From contig JAKSZT010054457.1 in NCBI GenBank assembly GCA_026826555.1, positions 8,967,198-9,031,197 on the forward strand: 64,000 bases of DNA, given 5' to 3'. Source of the DNA: Tolypeutes matacus (Eukaryota; Chordata; Mammalia; Cingulata; Chlamyphoridae). The translations under genes were made by a program, and so were the position numbers. Below the pieces are notes generated by a model. That model ran no database searches. It was not told where the DNA came from and saw nothing but the letters and a program-made list of their open reading frames with translations. Each line of letters opens with the position of its first letter. Position 1 is the stretch's first letter. Below are positions 24,105-35,640 of this stretch, one piece after another.

Positions 24105-24655
24105 ATTCTGCAATTCGGGGACTTTGCAGATATGATTAAGTTTATAGATCCTGAGAAGCAAGAGATTATTCTGAATTATCCAGGTAGGTCCAATCTAATC
24201 ACATGTGTCTTCCTTTACAAGCCAGAGCCAGAGAGATGTTGTAAAAGAAGCAGCAGAGGAGATTTGGAGTGTGATTGGAGCTTAATCTGCTGTTGCTAAC
24301 TTCAAAAATGGAAGAAAGGTACCATGAACCAAGTTGTGCAGGTAGCTCCTAGAACATGGGAAACAACCCTCAGCTGATAACCAGCATGGAAAAGGAGATC
24401 TCAGTCCTCTAGCCATAGGAAACTGTATTCTGCCAACAACATGAATGAATGGGGGAATTCATTCTTCCCTATAGACTCCTGAAGGAGTGCTACCCTGCTA
24501 TCACCTTGTTTCAGTCTTCTGAGAATCTAAGCAGCCAAACCACACTGTATTTGAACTTCAGGCCTACAGAATTGTGAGTTAAATTTGTATCATTTTAAGT
24601 CACTATTCTTTTGGTAATTTGTTATGGCAACAATAGAAAATGAATACAATTAACT
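24105..24655 (+). mobile_element. MLT1-type MaLR LTR (ERVL)
   Basis: The order of segments matches MLT1-class LTRs: 'actttgcagatatgattaag', a 'gattattctgaattatcc' segment, 'caatctaatcacatgtgtc', 'gccagagccagagagatgt', then 'cctacagaattgtgagtta' and 'tttggtaatttgttatggca'. The 5' end is missing. It is an old copy with no open frame. Confidence 0.78.
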
Positions 24656-24904
24656 TAAATATCTTCTAAATTTCATCTGCATTGCGGAGAAGTTAGGATC
24701 TTCAATTTTCCAGAATCTCCTTCCAAATAAGGTGTCATGTTAGAATTTGAGAATGAGAGAAACTTTTGAAATATTTGGAAAGTTCTAGAGTAGTAGGATT
24801 CACTATTTCCTGGTGATGTTTCAATCTAATTTGTGGGCAGATAGAAATGAGATCATATCAGCTCCTTTCTGTGGATTCAAGAATCACCGCTTTATTACCA
24901 TATG

Positions 24905-25560
24905 CTCAGAAAGTTGAACTTTCTCAAAGATTTTTGTGGTTATGGAGCAAGATCTCATTGCCTGATGTGCACAGAAGTCAATACTATGACACCAAGATTT
25001 CGAGGGACGAAGGTTTATTGTGAGGCAGCCACAGAAGAAGACAGGGTTTTAAAGTTCCAATCTGTCTTACTGAGTCTAAAGAGCTTAGGGGTTTTTTTTT
25101 TTTCACATGCTGATGTTAAACTATGAATTTTATTGTTGCATTCTAAGCATGGATGGAAGACCATCCATCCCTGATTGAAGATCAGACTCTGCAAAGGGTG
25201 ATTTAAGAATGTTTTGTTTTATTTTATTTGAAAAGTTGTAAGTTTACAAAATGAGCCTTTCATGAGAGTCAAACAAAGGGAGGTGGAGATAGTGAAGTTA
25301 TTAAAGTTAACATATACTGATTGGTTAAGTTTCATTTAGTTAGTAGGCAAGTGTGGCTGAAGAAGCCATAGAAAACTGATAAAAGTGTGCTGGGGTAAGC
25401 AAAAACTAGCTGTAAGTGAGGGCTGTAAATGCTAAACAAATAGGCTGTAAGCATCTGGATACGCAGTGTTACAAATCTCCCAGCAGAGAAAAAGAAAGAG
25501 GAATAGACAGCAAGGTCCAAGAGTCAACATGGGGTCAGATTACTAAGAGCTTTGTGGTTC
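24905..25560 (-). mobile_element. ERV1-like solo LTR (tentative)
   Basis: On the minus strand the right-hand part has a U3-like composition. It is followed by AAACCCTGTCTTCTTCTGTG, a CTGCCTCACAATAAACCTTC poly(A) signal region and a U5-like segment, as in gammaretrovirus-class LTRs. The ends are uncertain and no flanking duplication was identified. An A-run at about 25090-25104 sits inside it. Confidence 0.5.
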
Positions 25561-25639
25561 AATTTAGTCCTTTGACTTTTACTTGAATAAAATGGGAAAC
25601 AATAGAAGGTTTTCAGTATAGACATTTCTTTAGTTTTTT

Positions 25640-26110
25640 TCAATTTTGATTTACTTTTTTTTTTTTTTTTTATTATGGGTAAAAATCAAAATTCTCACAA
25701 TACATACAAACATTTGTAAAATGATATATAAATATATATGCATATATGTGTATTTGCTTATAAAAATGTTATTTATATATATATATATACATATATTTTA
25801 AGAGGTGCTTAGATTACCTAAAATATTACACGGAACCCACTGGGATTCCCATGTTGCCCACCTCCCACACCTCCCACCACATCCCACACAAACATCTCCC
25901 ACAGTGTGGCCCACCAACCTCAATGAACTTACACATCCTGGAGCCTTGCCACCAACCATAGACCACAGTTCACACTGTAGACCACACTCTCTCCCACTCA
26001 GTTCTGAGTGGTGTGTGCTGATTTAAAATGGCCTACATCCATTGCCACAACAGTACTCAGGACAACCTCCAACTCCCAAATAAGCCCCTTTAATATGTTC
26101 CCAAAATCAA
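25640..26110 (-). mobile_element. L1 3' end, second subfamily (inverted partner of 29.1-29.5 kb)
   Basis: On the plus strand a T-run (about 25652-25670) is followed by a TA-rich part. A C-rich part starts with 'aagaggtgcttagattacc' and continues with 'cctcccacacctcccacc'. The same sequence appears on the opposite strand at about 29120-29465. It is homologous to, but distinct from, the L1 ends at 9.9/16.2/22.9/40.3 kb. Confidence 0.7.
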
Positions 26111-26780
26111 AAGCAATTAGCGAGGTATATTAAAAAAAGATTGACCTCCATACCTGTTTGTACCTCTCTATTCCCCTTTTGTCCTAAAGGTAATCCTATT
26201 TTATTCATTTTCACTTATCCTCCTAATGCTTATTTTAATTAAACATCAAATGAATATACATATATATCTTTAATCTTCCATTTTTCTTGCACAGCATGAA
26301 GTGTACTATTAAGTCCTTTCTCCTTTTTTTATTTCAACTGCCATAGTCTGATGATCACTATATATCACACCAAGAAATTTTCCTCTTTCCTGGGAAAGCC
26401 TCTCCATATGAATGGATATTTGGTTGTCAATATATTGCTTATGTAAATGATATTCCAATGAATAACTTTGTATATGTGTTACTTTATATTTGTGTCAGTA
26501 TATCTTTGGGATACTTTTCTAAGTAGAGGGATTGTTGACTGCTGCAATTTTGCTAGATATTGCTAATTATCCTTCTAAAGAATTGTATTAGTTTTCATTT
26601 CTATCAGCATTGTATGAAGTTCCCAATTTCCCTTCAAGCTAATCAAATATTATCATTTTATGTCCTCTTAATCAGGAATGGTATCTCTTGGTGTTTTATT
26701 TTTAAGTTTAAAGAGGCTTTCAGTTGGATGTTATCTCTCCTCCTCTTTTACATATAGATTTGATGGTTTTTACAGCTAAA
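26111..26780 (-). mobile_element. Old L1 3' UTR-type sequence (tentative)
   Basis: The segments around 'tttctaagtagagggattg' and 'cattgtatgaagttcccaa' resemble the 3' region of old mammalian L1 (L1M) elements in minus orientation. The copy is diverged, with approximate ends. Confidence 0.45.
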
Positions 26781-26811
26781 CTTTGACTTTGACCATGGAA
26801 AGATATATATA

Positions 26812-26840
26812 TTTAGAGAGAGAGAGAGAGAGAGAGAGAG
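26812..26840. repeat. (AG)n microsatellite
   Basis: About 28 bases of alternating A and G follow a short TA run. No gene is nearby. Confidence 0.85.
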
Positions 26841-27244
26841 GAATATAGACTTTATAATTTTTGCTGAACTCAGTCAGTGCAGAGAAGGATCATACATATT
26901 ACTGGATTAAACATTTTATTTTACGTTAAGAAAACTATTTTTCTGATGAGGACCATTTAGATTACACAAGTGGGATCTGGGGTCCAAAATGGACTTTCCT
27001 CAGAATGTTGAAAGGAGAGTTTTCTGAAAAGTTTTCATGCTGTCAAAAATATTTGCAAATTGAGGGTTATGCAAATTAAAGGAGACTTTGTTAGCTACTC
27101 TTTTACACTATTGATAATTGTGTCTTCAAATAAAAGGCTGTAGGATAATATATTTCAGAAATCCATCTGAACATTTAACCCCTATTTTATGTATTATGAC
27201 AGAGGCTTAATATTCCATGTAACACATTAGAAAAAACCTGTTCT

Positions 27245-27430
27245 TGAAGTACATAATGCTTGTATATATATATATACAAGTATATATAATGTTATATATA
27301 TATATATAACATTTTTGTAAGCAAATGCACATATATGCATATATATTTATATATCATTTTACAAATATTGGTATGTATTGTAAAAAAATTGATTTCTACC
27401 CACAATAAAAAATAAATTAAAAAAACAAAA
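27245..27430 (+). mobile_element. Short L1 3' end (tail-proximal piece)
   Basis: Nearly the same bases as at 29340-29465: 'atttttgtaagcaaatgcac', a TA-rich stretch, 'tacaaatattggtatgtatt' and 'cccacaataaaaaataaatt' with an A-rich tail. Here only the last part of the element is present. Two perfect short AT palindromes (about 27258-27280 and 27291-27310) lie at its left edge. Confidence 0.65.
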
Positions 27431-27654
27431 ACATTCTCTAGTAAAAGCAGGATGCACCTCGGGAAGAGTTAAAGTGACTATAACAATACAGAGTCTCATT
27501 TTTCTCCATCATGCATGCAATGTACCAGAATTCCAAACCTGTAATAACTAAATTGAATCTGAATGGTCCAAATTCATGACTTGTGCCTCAATGAACAGGT
27601 ATTTATCTGTTTCAGTACCTTGCCTACAACTTAAGGGTACCAACATGAGTTCTC

Positions 27655-28200
27655 TATGTTCTTGGCAGGAGCAGAGACTTGAAGTCCACACAAACACTGA
27701 TCACCCAGGGAAAGAGCTTTATTAAGATAATGGAGGTGAGAAAAATAAATCTCCAATCTCTCTCCCTGAACAAAGATGCCTAGGGTTTTTATTATTTTCA
27801 GACAAATGTAGGTGGTGATAGGGATATTGTGATCTTAAGGGATATTGATTGATTTGTTTAATTAGAAGTGTGTAAGAGCAGGCCCCAGAGGCTGGCTGGG
27901 GTAAGCAGTGGGTTACAGGTTACACACTAGGTCATAAATTACTTAATTAACATCCATTAGGAAATGACAAATTTGTCTGTGGTAATACATAAGGTTGTAA
28001 ATAGTTCAATCCATATAAGATAATGACTAAGGAGACTTAAGCTAAACATTTGTAAATCCTGACTAAACTGAACAAAATGGGCCATCAAGGGGCTGTGAGC
28101 ACGGGTGGTAAGATAAGGGAGAATACCAGTGGGAACTAGTTACCAGTTAAAGATTGCAGAGCTATAAAAATAAAACTTGATATTTAGGATCAAAGAAATA
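27655..28200 (-). mobile_element. ERV1-like solo LTR (tentative)
   Basis: On the minus strand AATAAAAACCCTAGGCATC is followed by TTTGTTCAGGGAGAGAGATT and then CTTAATAAAGCTCTTTCCC. This is the R/U5 arrangement typical of gammaretrovirus-class LTRs. The U3 side fades into ordinary AT-rich sequence near 28.2 kb. No internal viral genes are present. Confidence 0.58.
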
Positions 28201-28935
28201 ATTTATAAAGAAATCTTCTATGTAGTAATTCAGTGTCTATAGTTATTTGTTAATTCTCAATACTTGGTTTCAGTTCTTTCATTCTGTTTGTAAATTCCTC
28301 AACCTTGCCAGGCTTAGACAAAGAGTAAGGAGTGGAAAAGAGGAACTTGCTTGGTATAGATAAGGGAAAAGAAAAACAGAAATTCGTGACTAAAGACAGT
28401 TTCTTCGTAATAGGTAAAAATGCTAAGCTACAATGCTATGAGTTAAGAGATTACACAGTCAAAACTAAAATACAATTCATTAGCTAAATTTGAAATTTGA
28501 GGCTACAGTGTAACATATATCATTTGGCTACTTTTGTTCTCTTGCATAACTTTCTGACTGATTATAAAATTATTAACAAAAATCAAGGTCATTTTAAGAA
28601 TCAAAAGACAAAATTGTGATTTAGCATTCTCTAAATAGGTATGATATATTGTTTCACTTTGTAACAGGTGAAAATACAAACTCAGTAATAAGCTTTCCCA
28701 AAGAAAGAGCTAATTTTATTACACAAAGATTTATTGCAGACAAATGGGTGTTTTATTTATGTTCTTAAAGAAAGATATATTGCTGGTCAGTATATTTGTA
28801 AGATATCTAACTATTTTAAAGTTACACAGAATTTGAAATTTGGGCACCAAAATAAGAACTATCTTAAAAATATATTGATCAATTGAACCATTAAATTAAT
28901 ATTAAGCAATAAATTCTGAAGGACTTATTTCTCAC
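28201..28935. other. AT-rich intergenic DNA, no gene seen
   Basis: No reading frame longer than chance and no repeat that I recognise. Confidence 0.4.
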
Positions 28936-28939
28936 TTTA

Positions 28940-29110
28940 ACTTTTTGTTTTGACATAACTTCAGACTTACAGAAAGAATGCTAACATTTTACAAAGAATT
29001 TCTGTATAGCCTTCACCCTTATTCCCCAAATGTGAACATTTTATCACATTATATTTTTCCTGAACTGTTCAAGAATAAGTTGAAGACATTCTGTCTCTTT
29101 ACACCATTTA
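28940..29110 (-). mobile_element. Old L1 3' UTR fragment
   Basis: The segments 'tgacataacttcagacttac' and 'gtgaacattttatcacatt' match the 3' UTR of old mammalian L1s read on the minus strand. Confidence 0.55.
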
Positions 29111-29114
29111 TATA

Positions 29115-29490
29115 AATGTTTTCTAAAAACACTGTGTGGGAGAGAGTGTGGTCTACGATGTGAACTGTGGTCTATGGTTGATGGCAAGGCCCCAGGACGT
29201 GTAAGTCCATTGAGGGTGGTGTTTGTGTGGGATGTGGTAGGAGGTGTGGGAGGTGGGCAACATGAGAATCCCGGTGGGTTCTGTGTAATATTTTAGGTAA
29301 TCTAAGCACCTCTTAAAATATATTTATATATATATATATAAAAATAACATTTTTGTAAGCAAATGCACATATATGCATATATATTTATATATCATTTTAC
29401 AAATATTGGTATGTATTATGAAAATTTTGATTTTTTGCCCACAATAAAAAATAAATTAATTAAAAACAAAACAAAACAAAACAAAAAAAC
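29115..29490 (+). mobile_element. L1 3' end, second subfamily, plus orientation
   Basis: This is the reverse complement of the 25.64-26.11 kb element over the G-rich part ('gtgggagagagtgtggtcta' to 'ggtaatctaagcacctctt') and the TA-rich tail part. It ends in 'cacaataaaaaataaatt' and an A-rich (AAAAC)n tail. A short repeat resembling aaaacac on both sides could be its target duplication. Confidence 0.72.
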
Positions 29491-29499
29491 ACAACAGTC

Positions 29500-30136
29500 T
29501 CTTAAATGACCACTGTGCTGTTACCAATAACAGCAAGCTAAAATTGATTGTAATTATGTTCTAATCTACAGATCTTATTTTGACTTGAATGGCATGTCTG
29601 TCTCCTTTGTTAATATTTGATTTGCTCTTTTATTATTTTTAACTTTTCCTCTGGGGATGCAGGTGTCTCTGTCAGGCCATCAAATCTAGCAATTTTTTTC
29701 AGGGTCAGCTGACCAGGGTTTGGGAGAGTGGTGTCTGTAGATATTTTATAGATTACATTAACAGCTTAAAACTGCTTCAGCAATTTAAAGTGAATAAGTT
29801 TTTTTTTTTTTTAACTAATATAAAGTTCATGTAATGAAGCATTCATATCAAAATAGCTCTAAAAATTATTTTAAATGTTCTATGAAACAAAATTTAACCT
29901 ACTATTTATAAATTTATTTATTTCATTTTCATGTATTTCACCATCATCAGGAATGATGATTTTCAAAATAATAAAAATAAAATCAGAATATTAAAGCAAT
30001 TTCTGAGTCCATATTAAGTTTTATAGTGTTATGAATTTCAAAAAATCATTACTAATTGTATGTTAATGAAGAAAACTTGATTTTTTAATGCTGTTTCTCT
30101 TCTCTACTTAGAGAACCATAATTAACCATAGGTAAT
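29500..30136. other. AT-rich intergenic DNA downstream of OR pseudogene copy B
   Basis: A T-run lies near 29800. No gene was seen. Confidence 0.4.
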
Positions 30137-31071
30137 TTATTTAATAGTAGAACACATCTTTTCCATAATACTCTTCAAAGCATTTTTAACTTCCTAATTC
30201 TTCAGGCTATAAATTAAAGGATTTAGCATGGGAATTACCACAATATGGAAAACAGAAGCCATTTTGTCAGCATCAGGGGAATAGCTTGTTTTGGGCTGAA
30301 AATACATAAAGATGATTGTCCCGTAAAATATAATGATGGAAGTCAGGTGCGATGCACAAGTTGAAAAGACATTTTGTCTGCCTTCTGAAGAATTAATCCT
30401 CAGAATGGTAAATAGAATGAATATGTAGGAAATGAGGATGAAGAAAAGAGAGCAGACAGTATTGAAACTGGCAAATGTGAACAATATCAGTTCTTTGATA
30501 TCTTTGTAATGGGTTTTATGATAGGCCAGACCAAACAAAGGAACATCATCACAATAGAAGTGATTTGTTATATTCAAGTCACAGAAAGACAATTGGAAGG
30601 TAAGAAGTGTCTGCAGGAGTCCCATGGAAAATCTATACAAATATATATCAACCACCATTTGAATACAAACCCATCTATTCATGACAATGGTATAGAGTAA
30701 AGGGTTACAGATGGCCACGTACCTATCATAGGCCATGACTGAGAGCTTACACACTTCACAGACCATAAACATGACAAAGCAAAACAACTGTGTGGCACAA
30801 GCACGTAACGGTATTCTTTTACATTCCTGGGGGAAGTTCACCATTGTGTTTGGAGTGACAGAAGAGGTATAGAAAAATCAACAAAAGCTAGATGACTGAG
30901 GAAAAATGCATATGTGTGTGAAGCCGAGGAATGATTTAAATTAACATAATTAACCCAAGATTACCCATGGCACTAATTAAGTAGATCACCAGAAAGGGCT
31001 CGAAGTTCCATGCTGTCTGTGAGTCCCAAGAGGATGAATTCAGTCAGATCAGAATTACTGCCTTTGGCCAT
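30137..31071 (-). pseudogene. OR5AL: Olfactory receptor pseudogene, OR5AL-like (copy B)
   Basis: This is the second member of the same OR subfamily as the 20.3-kb copy. From ATG at 31069-31071 it reads NSDLTEFILLGLTDSMELRA. A deletion then breaks the frame, but YLISAMGNLGLIMLI is visible in another frame, followed by TAA at the codon where copy A has TGA. A one-base loss disrupts the TM2 motif. From 30844 the frame is open for 216 codons: CATQLFCFVMF, TM3 [15 protein letters not shown] (consensus), NHFYCDDVPLFGLAYHKTH, TM5 SYIFILFTILRI, TM6 FSTCASH and TM7 [16 protein letters not shown] at 30194-30196 replaces the next residue. The remaining tail EVKNALKSIMEKMC ends at 30137. The long open 3' half does not make it a gene, because TM1-TM2 are unreadable. 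Confidence 0.88.
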
Positions 31072-32618
31072 AGAATATGTGTGGAAGTATATTATACCAT
31101 TATCTCCAGAATATCTATTTTGTATAATCTCCACTTCTTGAATAAGGAGCTGACTCACCCTAATTTTATGGTGACCATATTGGAAAGATAATCCTCATGG
31201 ATCTCACGGGACATTCTTAGGTTTCAATTCTACCTGGTTTGGCCTGAAGGTATTTATACCTGGCAGAAATTCCAAGATGCTCAGTATTCTGGGGTATTGT
31301 TAAAGAAGACAGAAGATACCTGAATTAAAAGATGAAATCTCACATATAGAATGAAAACCCATTATTATAGTTATAGCGGGATAAATATTTCAATGTTTCA
31401 AGGGAAGACAACAGATTTCAGAGCATTAGATAAAAATGAAATAACTAGACATTTCAAAAAAAACTCAGAATCAAGAAAATCATGACTCTGACTAAAAACT
31501 ATTCTCAGTGTCCTAGCAAGTATAATGAAAAGGAGAGGTAAAATATCATTATTTATAAATATGTGATACTGTACCTGAACAATAAGTTCAGTAAAAAATA
31601 ATAATAGATTTGCAATGAGGTTGGTAAAGTGTTCAGTTACAAAGTTACATGATGAAAATGATAGCATAATAAAGATTTAGTTTAAATAAAATCTGAAAAT
31701 AAAATTTTCAAGAATTCATTCAAAATAATAAACCAATATTTTTAAATGTTAGGTTTAATTTACTATTAAACTTAGCAATAGTTTGTTCTTATTTATTTAT
31801 ATTGTTTATGTTTAACTTGAATAAATTCATAGACTCACCTAATTTCTTACTGGGATGACATTTAAGAAAGAAGGAATTTTTTTACAAATTAATTCAATAT
31901 GTAATAATACATGAGAGCTGACCCTAAATTAGTCTATTAGAGAAAACATGCAAGAACAGGACATTTCTTAAAATACAATGTAATGAAGGGTTATTTATTC
32001 TCACAAGCAGTAAAATATATTATAGACTACAGAATATATAACAGGATGGGGGTCAATGATGTGCCAGTGAATGTTTATGAAGTGGCTTTCAGAAAAAGGA
32101 AGAAAGTTCTGGTTTATAGCATCTGCTGATTTCCTGATTTCCATGTTTTAAATGCCCCCACCAGCTGATTTCAAGCTACCAACCTGTCATCACCCAACAT
32201 GGAATTGGGAAGAATTGTGCAGATATGGCTCTAGTAAGCTGGTATAAGTTGTCTCCAGCAGAACACTGGTGGTAGCTATAAAAAAATAAATTTGTATTAT
32301 AAAAAATAATATAAAATAATATTTAGTAAGAGACACACACCTTATATAATTATACCATATTTTAAAAGAAGCAGTTAAAATCCATGATGAGTCTTAAACT
32401 ATCCTCTTACTATTAATTTACTATTAAACCATTACAAATTATTTACATTAGGAAAATATTAAATACCAAAGGACAGGCTAACAATAAGTTGTCCATCAGA
32501 TTGATCCAAATAACAAAAGATAATATCCACTGTTGGTAAATATAGGAGAAAATAGACATAATCTTAAATATCTAATAGCAATTTAATTTTTCTTCTTCCT
32601 AGTAAGCAAAGTAACACT
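31072..32618. other. AT-rich intergenic DNA, no gene seen
   Basis: The small frames here (for example 31398-31667 minus) show no family features. No repeat was confidently recognised. Confidence 0.4.
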
Positions 32619-32994
32619 GTTGGGCATGAAATCATGTCCCCCACAAAAGTCATGTTCAGGTCCCAACTCCTCATCCTGTGGGTGTGAACCCATTTGTAAA
32701 TAGGATATTTGAAGTTGTTATTAACAAACGAGTACCCAAACTGAATGAGGGTAGGCCTTAATCCAATATGGCTTAAAGTCATACAATCAAAGTAAACTGG
32801 ACATAGAAAAGAAGCAATGGGGAGTAGCCAGAAACTGGAAGTCAACAGACCCCTAAAGATTGCCAGACAGCTAGAAGACACTGACTCTACATGAAAGTAA
32901 GGATTCTAACCTCTGAAACTGTGAGCGAATCAATTCCTGTTGTTAAGCCAACCCCTTGTATGATATTTGTTTTAGCAGCCAGGAAACTAAAACA
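32619..32994 (+). mobile_element. MaLR-type solo LTR
   Basis: It begins TGTTGGGCATGAAATCATGT and ends in CTAAAACA. Internal segments ('cctgtgggtgtgaaccca', 'actgaatgagggtaggcctt', 'gtgagcgaatcaattcc', 'tatttgttttagcagcc') follow the MLT1-like MaLR pattern. The 105-residue minus-strand frame inside it is chance. Confidence 0.72.
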
Positions 32995-33404
32995 AACAGT
33001 AAACATCAAATCTCTGTAAAAGCTTCCTGTCATTTGATACAGTAGTAGAATACAGTGATTCTACTACTGGGGACTTAGAGAAATAATAAAAGTATTCAGG
33101 TATATACACTGTTCTTTTTTTAATTATCCCAAAATGAAATTTGTCTAAATATATTCTAATTGTTAGTTATCTATATTATTGAACAGTTATGCAGTAAAAT
33201 ATTAGTCATTCAATCTGAAAGAAATCTACATTTATTGATATTGAAAAATGTTCCACAAATAATAACCATAAACAGCAGTTTTCTAGATAAGTTTTATAAT
33301 AGTAACTAATTTATATATATTCACATGATATGGCCCATAGATTATATGTTCATGCAGAAAAAAAAGTACTCAAGTGTCATTGCTAAACAGCCATTATATT
33401 GTAG

Positions 33405-33490
33405 TCCCTCCCTCCCTCCCCCCTTCCTTCCTTCCGTCCTTTCTCCCTCCCTCCTTTCCTCCTTTCTTTCCTTTCTTCCTTCCTTCCTAC
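33405..33490. repeat. Pyrimidine tract, (CCTT)n/(CCCT)n
   Basis: About 85 bases are almost only C and T on the plus strand. This composition is low complexity and explains the Pro/Ser-rich frame at 33325-33633. Confidence 0.85.
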
Positions 33491-33499
33491 ACAAGTTTA

Positions 33500-35500
33500 A
33501 TCATTTTCCACATTTTATGCTATACTCTATCTCACTAAATTTGATTTCATATGTGTATTTTCATGTTACAACATATTCCATGCTTGTGCACATGAGCAAC
33601 TTGATTTTCTATATCAATAATCCTATAATTTGAGTTTATCTGATGTTCAGGTGGACATTTGAACTATTTCCAATTATCTGACCAAAAGAATAACTAAAGG
33701 CAAGTTTTTAAAAAATACTTTTATTTGAATATAATCTCCTTTCTTTGGACATTAATAACATATTTCTTGTCATTTGCCAATAAGCATTTAAATAATCCCT
33801 AGATGAATAGGGAAGGAGAAAAATGAAGAGATTATTCAACCTTAAAAAAAACTGAAGTTGTGATACATGAGACAACATGATGAACCTGGAAGCTGTCATG
33901 TTGAGTGAAATAAGCCAAACACAAGAGGGCAAATATTGTATGATCTCACTGTTATGAAATAATTAGGAAAAGTTTTGATAATGAACGGTGATGATGGTAG
34001 CAAAGCATTATGAATGCAATTAAGAGCACTAAATGGTATATTTGAATGTGTTTAAAAGGGGAAATTTTAGTTTGTACATATATTATTAGAATAAAATTTT
34101 TAAAACAAAGGAACAAAACAATAATGCTGTAAAATGCAGTAAGCCCTAATGTAAACCATGGGTTACAGTTACTGATATATAGTAATAGTTATAATAATAT
34201 TCTTGGATCAATTGTAATAACAAATATACTACATTAATGGAAGGTGTTAATAGGAGGAAGTATATTGGAACTCTGTGATTTCCTCATGGTTTTTCTGTAA
34301 ACCTAGAAGTTATCAAAAAAAAAAAAAAATACATACATGAGTCACAGACTCCAGATCTCTTTCTGTCTAATTGGAAATTATAAAATTTTCATTCCATTTA
34401 TTAGAAACACATACATACATATATATGTTTCACTTATTTATCAATTATCTCATCTGGTCTTATCATTTATAAATCATTGCCTCATGTTCATGTGATTTAG
34501 TAGAGCTGGGATGAAAACTCAAGTCTTTTGGCTCAAAGGAGAAAGGGGAATGATGAGACAATGTTTAAGTTCCTGTCATGGGCCATTATCTTTTCTCATG
34601 TTGTTTAATATTCAAAAACTCTCTAAATCTAATAGTTCTATGCTCATTTAACTGATGAATAATCTGGCATTTAGTTACAGCACAAACAATAAACAAAAAC
34701 ATTTTGAATCTAACTACATTTGTGTTAATGAAAGACATGTTCCTTTCTCTAGGCTTCATTACCTATTGGCAATGTGTGTTATAGTGTATTATAAGCTATA
34801 CCTTAGTAAATAATGAACAACTTATCCAAGCTTTTTCCAGCATAGCTGCATAAAATACTATCTTCTGGCAAGTGACCTAAGATGTTTCAATTATTGTGAG
34901 TGCATTTGTGAGAATTCATTATGCCTCTGGGATTCGTTCTTTGAATTTCACTGTTAAAAATATATTATTGGAAAACAAAATATAATGAGGTCTCATAGGC
35001 AAAAAGAAAGCACTTCACTTAAAAAGTTAGTCTTTAGAGACCCTCCCAGACTTTCATGTTAATAGAAGTCCATGGTAAATCAGTGACAAAGATCAGATTT
35101 AAATGTACTATTCCCTTTAATAAAGAAATTTGTTATATGTATTAAGAAAGTTTTATACTTACAATATTTTTCAAAAAAATTGTAAATCAGGAAAATATTT
35201 AGACTACGTGTTTTGATTTACACATGGAATATATTGTCAGTGCTGACTTAAATCCTGAATCCTGAATTAGGGGTTGGAGGGGTCTTGACTTTTGTCCATG
35301 CTCTGCCTGTTCCTAGTTCTCTAGATAATTAATGATTTTTTTAATGCATTATTGATGTGATAATGAGAAAATTGATACAATTTATTTTGGATCAAAGAAT
35401 TAATTATTTTAATATGTTTGTCCTAATTAGATATGAGAAAGTGGATGTAAAGTCTTATGATTACTTATATATCTGAAATCTCATTCTAAGTGAAAGTGTC
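33500..35500. other. AT-rich intergenic DNA with old repeat fragments
   Basis: A MIR-like piece is likely at about 34440-34690 (segments 'gtagagctgggatgaaaact' and 'tcatttaactgatgaataat'). About 33840-34320 resembles transposed old L1 or ERV debris with an A-run at 34317. No gene was seen. Confidence 0.4.
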
Positions 35501-35640
35501 TAGAAAATAATTTCGTTATCCATTGAACAAATATGCATATATCACCAACTGATGAAAATAGGCATTCTGCTAGTTTTCAGATGGGGAAAATATTCAGAAT
35601 ATATAGAAAAGCCCATTTTTATTTAGTCAAGTCTCTTTTT

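Noticed and set aside
30194..30844. 216-codon open frame as a possible functional short OR
   Set aside because: It lacks TM1-TM2, and the upstream part is present but broken; it is the 3' half of a pseudogene.
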